In this document: in pieces, positions 36,110 through 47,900 of the stretch
Layout of the letters: each line of letters begins with the position of its first letter
Numbering within the stretch: the first letter of the stretch is position 1
Assembly (NCBI GenBank): GCA_016081115.2
Contig: JABTTQ020002607.1
Location: 1-64,000 of the forward strand
Length of the DNA stretch: 64,000 bases
DNA from: Rehmannia glutinosa
Lineage: Eukaryota; Streptophyta; Magnoliopsida; Lamiales; Orobanchaceae
Direction of reading: 5' to 3'
Notes under the pieces: generated by a model
The model's input: only the letters and a program-made list of their open reading frames with translations
What the model was told of the DNA's origin: nothing
The model's database searches: none
Made by a program: the position numbers and the translations under genes

Positions 36110-36248
36110 GGAATGGAATGGTATTTTTGTCATTTTTTGTGTAATTTCCTCTATTAAATAAATAAATATACCTTAAAAAATATTTTGTGTAATTTCCTCC
36201 TTAAAAAATATTTTGTGTAATTTCCTCTATTAAATAAATAAATATAAA
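36110..36248. repeat. short direct repeats of TTTTGTGTAATTTCCTC
   Basis: TTTTGTGTAATTTCCTC occurs three times (about 36136, 36183, 36214), the first and last followed by TATTAAATAAATAAATA. A local tandem duplication. Confidence 0.8.
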
Positions 36249-36288
36249 ATGAATTATATTTAAATTATGGAATACCATATTTTTCCCG

Positions 36289-36526
36289 AGAAAGCTAATA
36301 AAATCAAGATTCCTTATAAACCTCTTTTCTACTACTACACGTTTTCTCATTAGTCTATTGTCCTTGAGATTAGCGTTCAAATCTTACGGCATAATTTAAT
36401 AAAAATGATTAGTTTGTGAGTACACCTGACAACATATCTTGTAATGTATAAAATTAAATTATTTTACTGCCTGACAATCACATATCGCATGTTGCACGAA
36501 GCTAATATATATTGGGAGTTCAAACA
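36289..36526 (-). repeat. right arm of the 240-bp inverted repeat pair
   Basis: Reverse complement of 26554-26793, with small differences. The inner end is AGAAAGCT and the outer end CAAACA. Confidence 0.75.
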
Positions 36527-36569
36527 ATATATTTTAGACTTGATAACTTTTCTCAACTATAATATAATT

Positions 36570-36664
36570 ATAAGTTTTCTTTCTCAAGTTTTTTTTTAGT
36601 CAGAGTTGAAACCCTAAAAAGGAGGATTCAAACATGGTATATTTATATGACAAAAAATCATATG
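36570..36664 (+). repeat. direct repeat flanking CACTA element 1, left copy
   Basis: A stretch with TTTTCTTTC, a T-run, AGTC-GAGTTGA and GGATTCAAAC matches 37745-37842 in the same orientation. The two copies lie outside the CACTA element and its 3-bp duplication, so they predate it or came from another event. Confidence 0.6.
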
Positions 36665-36829
36665 AAACGTACTCATGATTAATTTTGTGACGGATTTTAA
36701 AATAATTTATATTGGCTAAATCATTTAAATTTTGGCCAAACTTGTTTTGATTTGTAAATAAAATGAATCCATCTCATGAATTCCAATCCGTTAGACGGTC
36801 TAAGAGACTTATTAAAAAGTGACAACAAT

Positions 36830-37693
36830 CACTACAAGAAAATAATCAAATTCTAATAAAATAATTCCAACGAAATAGAAAATTGTTGGAATTTTTAAAA
36901 TTCCAACGAAAATTCCAATGCTACTATTCCAACGGTAAACAAAACCGTTGGTATAAAATGTTGGAAATTCCAACGATAAATAAAACCGTTGGTATAAACT
37001 GTTGGAATTTATGTTGGAATTTAAAATTAAACGAAAATTCCAACATCACAACTAACCATTGGAAAATTTCAACAAAAATTCCACGATGAAACCAAATGTT
37101 GGAATTAATCGTTGGAATTTCGTTGGAGTTTTTAAAATTCCAATGGTATAAAATGTTGTTGGAAAATTTCATTGGAAATTCCAATACCATTGGAAATTTT
37201 CAATAGGAGTTAAAAGATTTGATACTATAATCCATATCAATAAAATATATATTCTCTCGCGATCAATCATATTAAAACTACATGGTCAAATGGCTTGACT
37301 TGAGATAAATTGATGATGGGTGACCTCTTTGAAAAGTTGAAGATATTAGATAATGAGATATATTAATTAAATATTCCAACATATATATACCATTGGAATT
37401 ATAATTGGTCTAAATTCAATAGTATAATTCCGTTGGAAAATGGAGTTTTTTCCAACGATTAAATATATTCCAATGGTATAACTCTGCTTTGGAATTAGTG
37501 TTTGAAAAAATAATGGAGTTCTTTCCAACGGTTATATATTCCAATGGATAAATAACGTTGGAAATTCCGTTGGAATATTTTCCAAAGTGGAATTTCCAAT
37601 TGGAATTTCGCCATATGGAATCGATAATTCCAACGGTAATTGGCCAAATTCTAAATGATTTTTCCGTTGAAATTTCCTTGTTTTCTTGTAGTG
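36830..37693. mobile_element. non-autonomous CACTA element 1 (864 bp)
   Basis: Begins CACTACAAGAAAATAATC and ends TTGTTTTCTTGTAGTG, the canonical CACTA (En/Spm) terminal inverted repeat, with a 3-bp duplication AAT at 36827-36829 and 37694-37696. Both ends are filled with short copies of TTCCAACG and CGTTGGAAT, facing in both directions, as expected for subterminal transposase-binding repeats. No transposase; it would depend on an autonomous relative. Confidence 0.92.
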
Positions 37694-37744
37694 AATATAA
37701 GTTTAAAATATAAGTTATATTTTGCAATTGAAAACTAATATAAA

Positions 37745-37842
37745 TCAAGTTTTCTTTCTTAGTTTTTTTTTCTTAGTCGAGTTGAGATCTTATAAAAGGA
37801 TAATTCAAACTCAATATATTTATTTGACAAAAGCTCATATTA
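37745..37842 (+). repeat. direct repeat flanking CACTA element 1, right copy
   Basis: Partner of 36570-36664. Confidence 0.6.
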
Positions 37843-37864
37843 GATTGTTCGCCAAAAATTATTT

Positions 37865-39398
37865 TGGTTCATACAACTGCAAGTATACAGTGTAGTTTAT
37901 AGAATAATGGCAAGCAAGGTCGTATTCCTCAGGATTGAAGCTCGAAACACTTAGGCTATAATAACATCGTATTCCAATTTTTATTAAAGCGGCCGAATAT
38001 CAAGTAATTAAACTAACTAAAAATTGAAAATAAAAAGAAAATAAAAATAAATTAATTTATGAACCCCACAAGTATTTTCAACATCTTTAGGAGCAACCTT
38101 AGGCACATAATCCCAACATGCTTCTTCAATATTAAATGTGAATAAAGTTTTAAAAACTAATTCATGCAAACTCTACGGGTTCAAACCTAAGTTCATTTAC
38201 TCCCCATCTCGGGTGGTGCGTAAATAGTTGATTAAGAACAATTGGAGTCCTCCCGGATCGTTACAATCATTAATAACTCCAAAAAGATTTGTGAATTGAA
38301 TAACTCCCCACAAGCACGCCTGTCACATATGTTTCATGTCTGAATTCAATTTCCGTCTTTGTTAGAACTCATCTCCCAAATTTTGCAATAACAAATATGA
38401 AATGCTAATTATTGGCCAAATAAAAAGCAATTATAAATAAGCACTCGAATTCATAAAATAGAAAGCATGAATTAATTAAGAAAACAAGTAATCATATTTA
38501 ATACAAATCCAAAGTTTCGATTATGCCCCTAAGATCCGAAAAATATGTCAAACATTTATTACAAACTCATAGACGAATCTGAATAAACATTATGACATCA
38601 TATAAGCACAAACAAGAGTTCTTAGACATATAAAGAAAACCTCTTCTTGTCAGGATGGATTCTCCCTCCAAGCCCTCGAAGCTCTTGTTCTCCCTAGATG
38701 CGAAAGCCTTATGGTGTTCTTCGCGACCTAGCCTTTTGCTCTCAAAAGCTCTTCGATTCCTTCGTTCCTGTGTTATTTGATGTGTTTTCTATGTAGAGAA
38801 TGATGATTTTTCGTGCAAGACTTGGTCCCTTTTTATAGATGCTTGGAAAGATCACTTGTAGAGTTGGAACGGGAAGCAAACTCTGAAAAACGAGCTGAAA
38901 CAGACTCCCACACGGCCAGGCCGTGTGGGACCACACGAGCGTGTGGCTTTGGGCTCAGCCCTTTGTCGCACAGGCATGCAGGCTGGTTGCACGGGTAGGT
39001 TGTGCGGCTGGTTTCCTTGTCTACACGGCCGTGTGACTTCAAACGGTCCGGCCGTGTGGACCTGCTTCATCCTCTATTTTCTCCCCTTCTTCACACGACC
39101 GTGTGATTTGCACACCACCATTCCACACGGCCGTGTGAGGTTACACGGTCCGGCTGTGTCACTTACTTTTGTTCCTTTTTTCCTTTTTTTGATCTTCTCT
39201 TTGCATTCGGCAATCTTATCCTGGACATCCCAACTGACATTTCTTCATTTTAAGCTCCGTTTCTGCTAAGAATTACAAGAATATGCAGTATCATGCCCTT
39301 TAAAGGAAACCAAGTAAAAACATAGTAAATATACGTACAAATGCATCAATTATATATCAATTAAAGCCTCAAAATTCACGTATATTTTACACACATCA
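37865..39398 (-). repeat. 3' LTR of element G (about 1.53 kb)
   Basis: The right end ACACATCA (TGATGTGT on the minus strand) is fixed by the adjacent purine tract. The left end near TGGTTCATACAACTGCAAG is inferred from comparison with the LTR of F (GCGCAAGTGTACG). The two LTRs are similar in length and layout. Confidence 0.6.
38909..39160. repeat. cluster of CACACGGCCGTGTG palindromes in LTR G
   Basis: About six copies of CACACGGCC or CACACG(A/G)CC facing GGCCGTGTG occur within 250 bases, several forming near-perfect palindromes (for example 39124-39137). GC content is far above the surroundings. Confidence 0.9.
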
Positions 39399-39400
39399 AA

Positions 39401-39418
39401 ATCCCCCAAACTTAAAGC
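39401..39418 (-). promoter_or_regulatory. polypurine tract of element G
   Basis: On the minus strand, TTTAAGTTTGGGGGATTT immediately before the LTR start; element F has the same tract at 60857-60874. Confidence 0.75.
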
Positions 39419-40440
39419 ATTGCTCATCCTCGAGCAATTTAAAAAAAACACTATAAGGGTAAAAACGAAAGAACACCCAAGTACACTATAAACATTAAAT
39501 AGCACTCGACGCCATACTCAAGGAAACCATGAAACTCGTTATAAAGAAGTCGTTATTCATAAACTCGGCATTACTAATACTCTTTGGGTACTTGGCGGTC
39601 GACTCACAAGTAAATAGTGTATCACTCTACTCTCGAGAAGTTTATGGTAAGTGTTTACGCTCCATTTCAATTCAATGAAAGTAGAACTACCATAAGCTTG
39701 CAAATCGTCTAACATCTCGACCACTTTTGTGTGCTCAATCTAAGAATCGAAAAGGACTTTTTATTTGGTTGTAATGTAGGCTCTTTGGTAAGGGTAGGAA
39801 AATTTGGATTAAGCGACTTGACTTGAGCAAATAGAATTTAAGCATACAGACTTGCAATTCATCAACCCAAATTCAACATAATATCAGTTTTCTTTTCCAA
39901 ATCAATTCAACCCTTATTTCTCCTTTTTCATTCTTAGGCCTTTTTGCCTTCTTTTCTTTTTCTTTAGCCTCAAGCTCTCATTCTTTTTTTTTTCTTCATA
40001 TTTTTCATATATTTTCCTTTTAATTTTGTTTTTCTCGATTTTCTCTATTTTCTTTCCGGATATTTTCTTTCTTTTTTGAGCTTCGTGTATTTTTTTCATT
40101 TACCCAGATACTACTCATCCCTCTTTCTTTTGTCAACTTTTTCTCTTTTTCATAAATTTTCCCCACATCTCCCCTAAACTTATTCATTTTCTATAAGCTC
40201 AAGAAATTCTAGGGATAAAAACATATACATTTTAAAGATCAATGTGACTCAGAATAAAAGTTTTGGCTCAAAATTGGCTAACTAGGGAATCATGAGTTTA
40301 TAGGTAGTCTTTTAGGCTTTTTAGGCTAAGTAGGCTAAACAAAGATGACCTTGGATCATTTTCAAAAATTGGACACACACATGGCTTCAATGAAGATGCG
40401 AGCAAGTTCTAGAGTTCTATCAATCATGAATGACACACTC

Positions 40441-40601
40441 ATTAATTAATTTAGTTAGTTAATTATATTGAATATAAATTAATTTAATATTCTTTTATAA
40501 GACAAAGAATGTTTTATTAAATTTATGTAATGGTTGAATTAATTTAGTAAACTTAATAGATATATTATTTATTTGGGTTTAATGGAAATAATTAATGAAG
40601 A
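40441..40601. other. AT-rich flank of CACTA element 2
   Basis: Very AT-rich with ATTAATT repeats. It is continuous with 45628-46065 once the CACTA element is removed. Possibly part of an old LTR, not assigned. Confidence 0.35.
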
Positions 40602-40757
40602 TACTACAAGAAAATAATCAAATTCCAATAAAATAATTCCAATAAAATAGAAAAGTGTTGGAATTTTCAAAATTCCAACGGAAATTCTAATGTTACATTT
40701 TTCCGTTGGAATATTCCAATGAAAATTTCAACAATAAATAAAATTTTTGGTATATAA

Positions 40758-43700
40758 TGTCACGCCCCAAACGTGACGCGATGACGATCAACCACTTAAA
40801 CGAGAAATAAACCTGATCTAAAAAATAATACAACAATCCCAAGTGAAAGCAGAGTCTAAAGCGGAAAATTATAAGTGCGATGCGATTACAAATACATCCC
40901 AACAACATCCAAATAACTTACAGTCGAACTAGGAAATAAAATACACATCATATCACCGGTTTAAGTATCAAAGGGTCCTACGCCCTTAAGTTCTGATCGA
41001 GAATGGCAAAGAGAATAAAAAGAGTCCAACGGCAAAAAAAAATAAAAAAAAGAAGTCCAAAGAACATTGATAACAATAGAAAGTAAGTCCAACAAAGCGG
41101 AGCACGGAATTGATCCATGGTAGGTTCAACATCTTCAACAAAGTCCTCTTCTAAAGGTTAGAAAACGAGGAGGGGATGAGACAGAAATCTCGGTGGATGG
41201 GGTGATCGTGTGTAAGTGTGGTGATATATATAGTTAATGCGAGAAAATCGGTTGTATGAAAACGTGTGAGATATGATGCATGCGTTCACACACTGATCCA
41301 CAAGCGTCATGATAAATATATTTAAGTAATATACTTATACGATTTTAAGAATACGATTCGTGGTCACACAGCACTATGTGATTCAAACACGACAGCGGAG
41401 GATTGCGTCACGGATTTGTAGCGCCAATCTATGCAAGGCAAGTAAGCGGTTGCGTGCACGGATTTGTAACGCCAACCAAATGATCCGATTAACTCGAGAA
41501 TCGTGTGGATCGATGACAACAATTCCTTCATTCTTCCTTGTAACTCCCGAGCAAGATGGTCAAGACTGTCACCTTATCGCTCCATTGGCAAAGACAAAAT
41601 CCATAGTGGAGCTAGCAAGGCTCGGATTTGTCATAATCATGATTATACGTCATGTATTATGATCCACTTCCCCTGGACAAACTCCGTCCCTCAAGTGCGG
41701 GATTAGGGACGATGGGCGAAGAGTGGAATAGCAAAATGAGCTGCCGGTTCTATCCCCGACGTATCCATTTCGAATGTGAGCTCGACACACCAAGTTGACT
41801 CAGATAGGAAAGTAAAACAAGTTCAGGAAGTCAACCAGGCAGTCGAGTATTATTGATTCAGGGAAGCAGTTTAGGAAAAGTTTCGAAAATCGCGAGTGGC
41901 AATTATGGCGTTGGTGCAGTTATTTGGATGAAGATTATTATCGGGAGGATAAACAATCTTCGATATCCTGAAAGATTAGGTGGAACATAAGTCCCGTTAT
42001 AGATTCGAAATCGCAAGACGAGGAAGTCGCCCCGCGATCGGGTATTAATCGGTCAAGACGATCCGACAAGTCAAGGGGTTTTAAGAAACTAAAATCTTTT
42101 AATTAATTATTAAAAGTCAGAGGGTCCAGGGCTGTTTCGTTAAAAGAAAAATAATTTGAGTTAGGTCCTTATTAAAAAGAAAATTTACAATTAGCCCCGT
42201 TTTGTAAAAACCAATACTATTGGGGTTAAAAATTGAATAAGTAAATATCCCCAACTTGAAAAATTATGAGGTCAGTTCCTAAATTCTCTAAATTATTCAG
42301 AGATTCAGGTTTTTAAAGTTTTGAGGTCGAGTTTTTATAAAATTCTCACATTGGCCCCAAATTTGTTAAAATTATCATTTCGGGCCCTAAGTTTAAAATA
42401 ATTGGAATTCACAAACCGGAAGGGATTTTAATGTTAATACAGTTGTAAAATGTCAATAAGGTCAGTGGAATATTGGGACAAAAGCAGTTTTAAAAGGAAA
42501 TAAGTATAGGTCCCTTAACTTTTGAAAATCTCATTTTTATCTCATTTTGAAATAATTGCCCTTAAGGCTTTTAGGGTCCAATTGTTATGAAATGTGAACC
42601 TTGTGTCCAAAAAATAATTATATTAAAGTTAAATTAGTATTTCCAGGTGCATGGACTGCATAAGTCCTGAAAATTTCATTTTGGTCCTCAATTTTAATCT
42701 TTTACGATTTGGTCCCTCAATTTTTATAAAATTACTTTTAAAGCTCTAAACACTTGGATTTTTGGAATATACTTAAAATATGTTATTTCTAGTCCCTTAA
42801 GAGTTAAAATTTCAAATTTTAAAAATAGGGTCTGGTATAGTTTCGAAAATTGCAATATGACCCTTAAACTTCTAAAATTTTATAATCTAGTCCTTGGAAT
42901 TTTAAGGGCTGATTTTATTTATCTAAAATCTCTTAAAACTTTATTAAAACGTCCAAACATCATTTTTGAACCTGAGTACAGTCCCAAAATTCGAAATACA
43001 GAGGGGTCCCTTAAGTTTTATTTTCTTGCAATTAAGTCCACCAACTTTCAATTTTTGCATTTTAAGTTTAAAAATTGAAATTTAATTCATTATGCTCGAC
43101 TTTTCCAGGTTATAATTCATACAAATATATGGATTTCAAGAGTCATACATATACAAGTCCATTTCACACAAGCATTCACCAAATATCACAATAAATTGTA
43201 CATGTATGCACCTATTTTTCAACAAATAGCATTTTTGAGACATACTTGATCAGAAATTTTCAACTTGATATAAGAAATTAACATGTAATACATAACATAT
43301 ATATCTCAAGTGCTCAACATCAAAATACTACATGCATTTTAAGTAAAAACACCTAGAAGTTGGAAAGATTTTTCCACCTACCTTAAAAATGAACTTGTTG
43401 GTGAAAGATGAAATAAATAACTCTTGAAAGAGAAGTGACTTAGGTCAGCCCCTAGGTCAAGGAATACCAAAAAATGTAGGAGTTAGGAAATGAGGTTAAA
43501 AATTTAAGGAAAGAAGAAGGAGGTGAAGAAAATTGGGAAAACTACACTTACCTTGTGTAGTAGATGAAATGAGACTAGTAGAGGTCTCAAAATGGGTCTC
43601 CTTGTTCACTCCTAAAACAACTCTTAAGGTCAGCCCCTAAAAGTCCAAAAATGAAAAATGGAGTATCAAAATTTTGGAAAATAGAAGAGAAGAAGAAAAT

Positions 43701-44826
43701 GTACTAAAAATCTCATTTCTTACCTTATCGTCCAATTTCTCTTCTCAAGTAACTTGAGGTCTTGCTAAGGTGATCACAAGGCTCTAATATTCTTCAAGTG
43801 GTCTTCTAAGTACACCTCAAACCAAAAATTAAACTTAAATTAGAAGGTGAAAGTGGTGAGCTAGAAGGTATAAGAATAGATTGAAGAAGAAAATTTCTTA
43901 CCTTGTGTAGTATATGGTTCGAATTTTTTAGAAGAAATAGGAGGAAAATTCTTGAAATTTTTCTAAGTGTTTGAAGAAGAAGAAGAAGTAAGTGTAGAGA
44001 GAAGTAGTAGGATTTTTAAGAGAAGGAGGAGAAAATACAAGACTTAGAGTAATCTTGTGTTGGTGAAATAAAATGAATTTATTTTAAAAAAAAATTTGGC
44101 CTAACGGCCGATCACTTGAGAGAGGGAGAGAGAGACAAAATTTTTGTCTTGGTTGGTTAGACGATAAGTTAGGGTAATAATTGAGGAAATTAGGGAATAA
44201 AGTAATACCTAGGCTACTTGCTAGGGACAATTGGCCAAAAGTTATGTTTTAGGGGGAATTTAAAATTTTGTCTTGCTTGACCAATTGGGTGGTTGAATTT
44301 GTAGGATAATTCTAAGATGTAGGTTTGAATTAATGGTGTAGTAATACACAAGATGAATACATAAGGTGTATATGTACAAGAGTTGGGAGATATTTCAACA
44401 CCAAAATTCCATGTTGGACGTCCACTAGGGGTATTTAGGAATTTCCATATTTTGTTTTGTCCCAAAATTAATGATAATAGAAGAATAATATCAATCTCCA
44501 AAATAATTAGTGATTTCCTTGATCACTTATAAGTCCGAGCAATTTCTTAATTCTATAAGGTATAAGTCTCTAAAATAATTAGTCTCTTAAAATTCTAAGG
44601 TGACTAATAGATACACAAATAATAATAATGATGATCGATCAAGTGATCATAAATGCAAAGTAGAAGTAATAAATGATTATGTTCACAAATAATAAATAAA
44701 AATAAATTAAATGCGAAATATATTTATCATTAATATTTACCCGTCAAAGTGATGCGGTATAGTCAAATAGTTCAAAGACGATACGTGAAACAAGTACACG
44801 CTTGAATAAAAATCGAGGGCTTCACA
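40758..44826 (-). mobile_element. solo LTR, about 4.07 kb, probable Ty3/gypsy
   Basis: The plus strand begins TGTCACGCCCCAAACGTGACG and ends GGCTTCACA. TATAA stands directly on both sides (40753-40757, 44827-44831). On the minus strand it runs from TGTGAAGCCCTCG to GGGGCGTGACA, the style of long gypsy LTRs (Tekay/Del or Ogre-like). No gag or pol lies between the ends, and no internal repeat suggests two LTRs, so a solo LTR from recombination is the simplest reading. It holds phrases such as TTTGGTCCCT in many versions (42110-43080). Confidence 0.7.
43380..43990. repeat. degenerate 170-bp modules in the solo LTR
   Basis: Blocks containing TTACCTTGTGTAGTA(G/T)AT, or shorter forms of it, recur at about 43380, 43550, 43720 and 43900, each followed by a purine-rich GAAGAAGAAG-type segment and a GTCAGCCCCTA(G/A) segment in at least two. 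A diverged tandem array. Confidence 0.5.
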
Positions 44827-45627
44827 TATAAACTGTTGGAATTCCTATTGGAATTTAAAATTTCAACGGAAATTCCAACACCACAACAAACCGTTGGAAA
44901 ATTCCACCAGTAATATTAAAATTATTGGAATAAACCATTGGAGATGTTATTGGAATTTTAAAAATTCCAACATAGCTAAAACATATCATTGGAAAATTCC
45001 AACAAAAATTCGAAAGGTAAACAAAATATTGGAATTAATCGTTGGAATTTCGTTGGAGTTTTTAAAATTCCAATACTATTGGAAGAATTTCAATAGGGGT
45101 TAACTAAAAGATTTGATAGTATTAGACATATCAAAAAAAAATTCTTCTCTTCTGGAGTCAATTGTATTAAAACTACATAGTTAAATGTCCTTGACTTGGG
45201 ACAAATTGATGATGGGTGACCTACAAAAAAGTTAAGAATATTAGATAATAAGACCAATTGATTGAATATTCCAACAAATAAATATCATTGTAATTATTAT
45301 TGGACTAAATTCCAATTGTATAACTCCATTGGAATAACCGTTGGAGTTTTGTTTCCAACAATTATATATATCCCAATGGTATAACTCATTTGTAATTAGA
45401 GTTGGAAAAAATATTGGAGTTTTTTCCAACTACTGTATAATCCAATGGATAAATACGGCGTCGGAATATTTTTTATTGGAATTTCCATTAGAATTTTACC
45501 ATTCCACCAAAGATTTTACCAATGGTGCATTTTTTGTTGGAATTTTTATTGGAATCGATAATTCAAATAGTAATTGGCCAAATTCAATAGATTTTTTCCA
45601 TTTGAATCTCCTTGTTTTCTTGTAGTG

Positions 45628-46065
45628 AGATCAATTAAAATAAATTATCAAATTAATAAATTAATTGATGAACTTTTTAATTGAATTTAAATTGTCTAAT
45701 ACAATTTAATAAGCCTTGCGTAGGAGGTCCCATCAAACAATTGATAATGTAGAGGATTCCTAATCAATATAGGAAAGTGACGTTTAGGATAATTATTGAA
45801 GAATTGACACTCCCACGGTCTCACCATATTTGTACTCTTGTAAATGTCCATAAAGAGGTTTTCAAGTTGGAATAGGATTGTAATTAAATCCTAATCAACC
45901 AACTATAAATACAAGTGCATGACATCAATTTTCGGGCATAAAACAAATTGTGAATAGTGGTGTAAATAGTGAGCGTGAATGGTCCTATGAATAGTGGCCG
46001 ATCTTTTTGGTGTCAATTGAAAATTGTGAAGCGATGATTTTTGTGACAAATTTGAGAGCCTTCGG
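45628..46065. other. unassigned DNA between CACTA 2 and LINE C
   Basis: Contains a TATA-like ACTATAAATAC at about 45901 and several GTGAATAGTG-type short repeats (45950-46000), which together resemble a copia LTR promoter. No boundary or partner found. Confidence 0.35.
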
Positions 46066-46080
46066 ATTGGTTTCGTCCCG
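46066..46080. repeat. target site duplication of LINE C, left
   Basis: ATTGGTTTCGTCCCG; the partner ATTGGTTTCGCCCCG is at 51855-51869, with 14 of 15 bases matching. Confidence 0.8.
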
Positions 46081-46464
46081 CACTGATTATAAAAATTCTC
46101 TCTCTTGAGAGTGGGTTTTTCTCCGCCTTGAGAGTGGGAAAGGGTAGAAGCTTTTTTACCTAGGGTTTCTTGTTTCATTGGAGTTGTTGTGGCCGCTCAA
46201 TAATTATTGCTTGCATTTATGGTTTATTTTTACCAGATTTTCTTGTCTTTAATCCTCTCTGTCTCTCTCTCTTGTTCATTAGCCGATAGGTTTAGTCCTC
46301 TAGCTCTTCGTATTCTCGGTTCTCTTTCTCCCCTGTTTCCCTTCCCTTTTCCTTTTTCGTTTGGTACTGTTGTTCTTACTTTTGTCTTTTATGTTTGTTT
46401 CTAGGTTGTCGCGAGGTTGTTCTACGAGTGTAAGCGATTGACCTGATCTTGGTGGGCCGTTGGG

Positions 46465-47900
46465 ATGGAAAAGGATTTAGTGGTGGAAATGGAGAAGTTT
46501 TCATTAACGAGAGGATGAAAAGTTGGGTATTGCCCTTGAAGAGAATGATGTGGTCAGTAGTAATGAAGAATGTCAACGGAGCCTGTTCGGAGCCATTCAT
46601 GGGATTAAAAAGGCAAACTATGCTGGTCTTAAGAGCACTATGACTCATATCTGGCCTCTCCAGGAAAACTTTGTCCTCAGAGAAGTTGGGTTTAACAGAT
46701 TTCAGTTTGTGTTCAAGTCGAACGAGGATAAATGCAAAGTCTTCAAGAATCGTACCTGGATTTTTGATAATCAGTTTTTAATCCTTAAAGATTGGGTTGA
46801 AGGCAATGTGGAGCAGGACATGAACTTCAGCTTAGTGGATGTGTGGATACAAATATGGGATCTTCCTCATAATTGGATTTCGACGGAAACAGGCTTGAGA
46901 ATAGGTAAAATGTTTCACTCTATGTCTGATATCTATATTCCGGATTCCGGCAGTGTGAAGGGTAGGCATATAAAGATCCTGGTGGCCATAAACTTGAATA
47001 AACCCCTTTTGAGAGGTGCATCTATTAAACTGGGTGGGGTGACAAAATGGGTGAATTTCAAATATGAAAAAATGGTGGGTTATTGTTTTTATTGTGGAGT
47101 TGTTGGCCACTTGGATAGAATGTGTGAAAAGAAAAAGAAGGATATTAGGGACAATACCTTTTGTGATGGCCAAGTATGGAGAGTGGCTAAGGGCGTACCC
47201 GACCTCCAAATACTAATGAAGAGAAAACCAGTCCTCTCGAGTCCTCATGCTGTCCAGGGATGAGGTCACGGTGCCTGGGTCGAGTTTCTCTGCCTCCCTT
47301 GCTTAATAATCCCCAAGCTACGAGAGAAAGTGAAGATTGAGAAGGAACATATAAGCTCAGCTAAGGAGAATTTGGATGTGGTTTGTAATAAGAGGAGGGT
47401 TGATTTGATGGCAATATTACTGCGGTGGAAGGAAAAATGAAAAAAGTGGAAGAAATGCCCGAATCGAGCTCGAAACCATTAAATGTGCAAGATGTGGTCG
47501 ATTTCTCTTAAGGGGAATCCTGGATCCGAAGGGATTGTTAGCATGGATTTCTCAAATTTGATTGATAACGGTTAAGAAAAATATGGCCAAAACTCCTCCG
47601 AGAGAGATACAAAATGAGATAATCCGATTTGTGGGTAATGGCAATGGGAAGGCTCCAGTCCAGAAGGCTAAGAAAATCATTAAAGGTGGCTGTAAAAAAA
47701 AAGGTCTGGGAACAGCGGATAAAATGCAGATTTGTGCTGAAGTTGGTGCCAAAAGAAGAAGAATGCTAACTGATGAAAACAATGATCCTAATTCTGAAGG
47801 AGTTAAATCAAACTCAAAGAGAAATAAAACATTAACCTCTTTGACTGATGCTGAAATGGTGGTTGAGACCAGCCCTAATTGGTCTCAAATTTCACAATGA
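46465..47900 (+). pseudogene. LINE C ORF1 (DUF4283, zinc knuckle)
   Basis: It likely starts at the ATG at 46465 (MEKDLVVEMEKFSL), shifts at about 46515, then stays open 46523-47263. The WPLQENFVLREVGFNRFQFV and FKNRTWIFDNQFLILKDW stretches (about 46650-46800) are the plant LINE ORF1 RNA-binding domain DUF4283. KWVNFKYEKMVGYCFYCGVVGH leads into a CCHC zinc knuckle C-x2-C-x4-H-x4-C (about 47083-47125). After a shift the basic C-terminal part runs to a stop at 47898-47900. ORF1 protein normally coats the LINE RNA. Confidence 0.82.

Larger units (their letters stand above)
37865..40440 (-). mobile_element. Athila-like Ty3/gypsy element G, 3' end
   Basis: Minus-strand LTR (37865-39398) preceded on that strand by the tract TTTAAGTTTGGGGGATTT and about 1 kb of untranslated internal DNA (39399-40440). 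Both parts are matched in arrangement by element F at 59369-63850. The homology ends near 40440, where other DNA abuts. No coding part remains. Confidence 0.7.
40602..45627. mobile_element. CACTA element 2, split by a solo LTR
   Basis: The left end TACTACAAGAAAATAATC has T in place of the first C; the right end is TTGTTTTCTTGTAGTG. The duplication AGA stands at 40599-40601 and 45628-45630. Without the 4.07-kb insert and its duplication it would be about 0.95 kb, close to element 1, and it shares the TTCCAACG/CGTTGGAA subterminal repeats. Non-autonomous. Confidence 0.9.

Noticed and set aside
36289..36526. LTR interpretation of the 240-bp repeats
   Set aside because: The two copies are inverted, whereas LTRs of one element would be direct; no primer site or purine tract adjoins.
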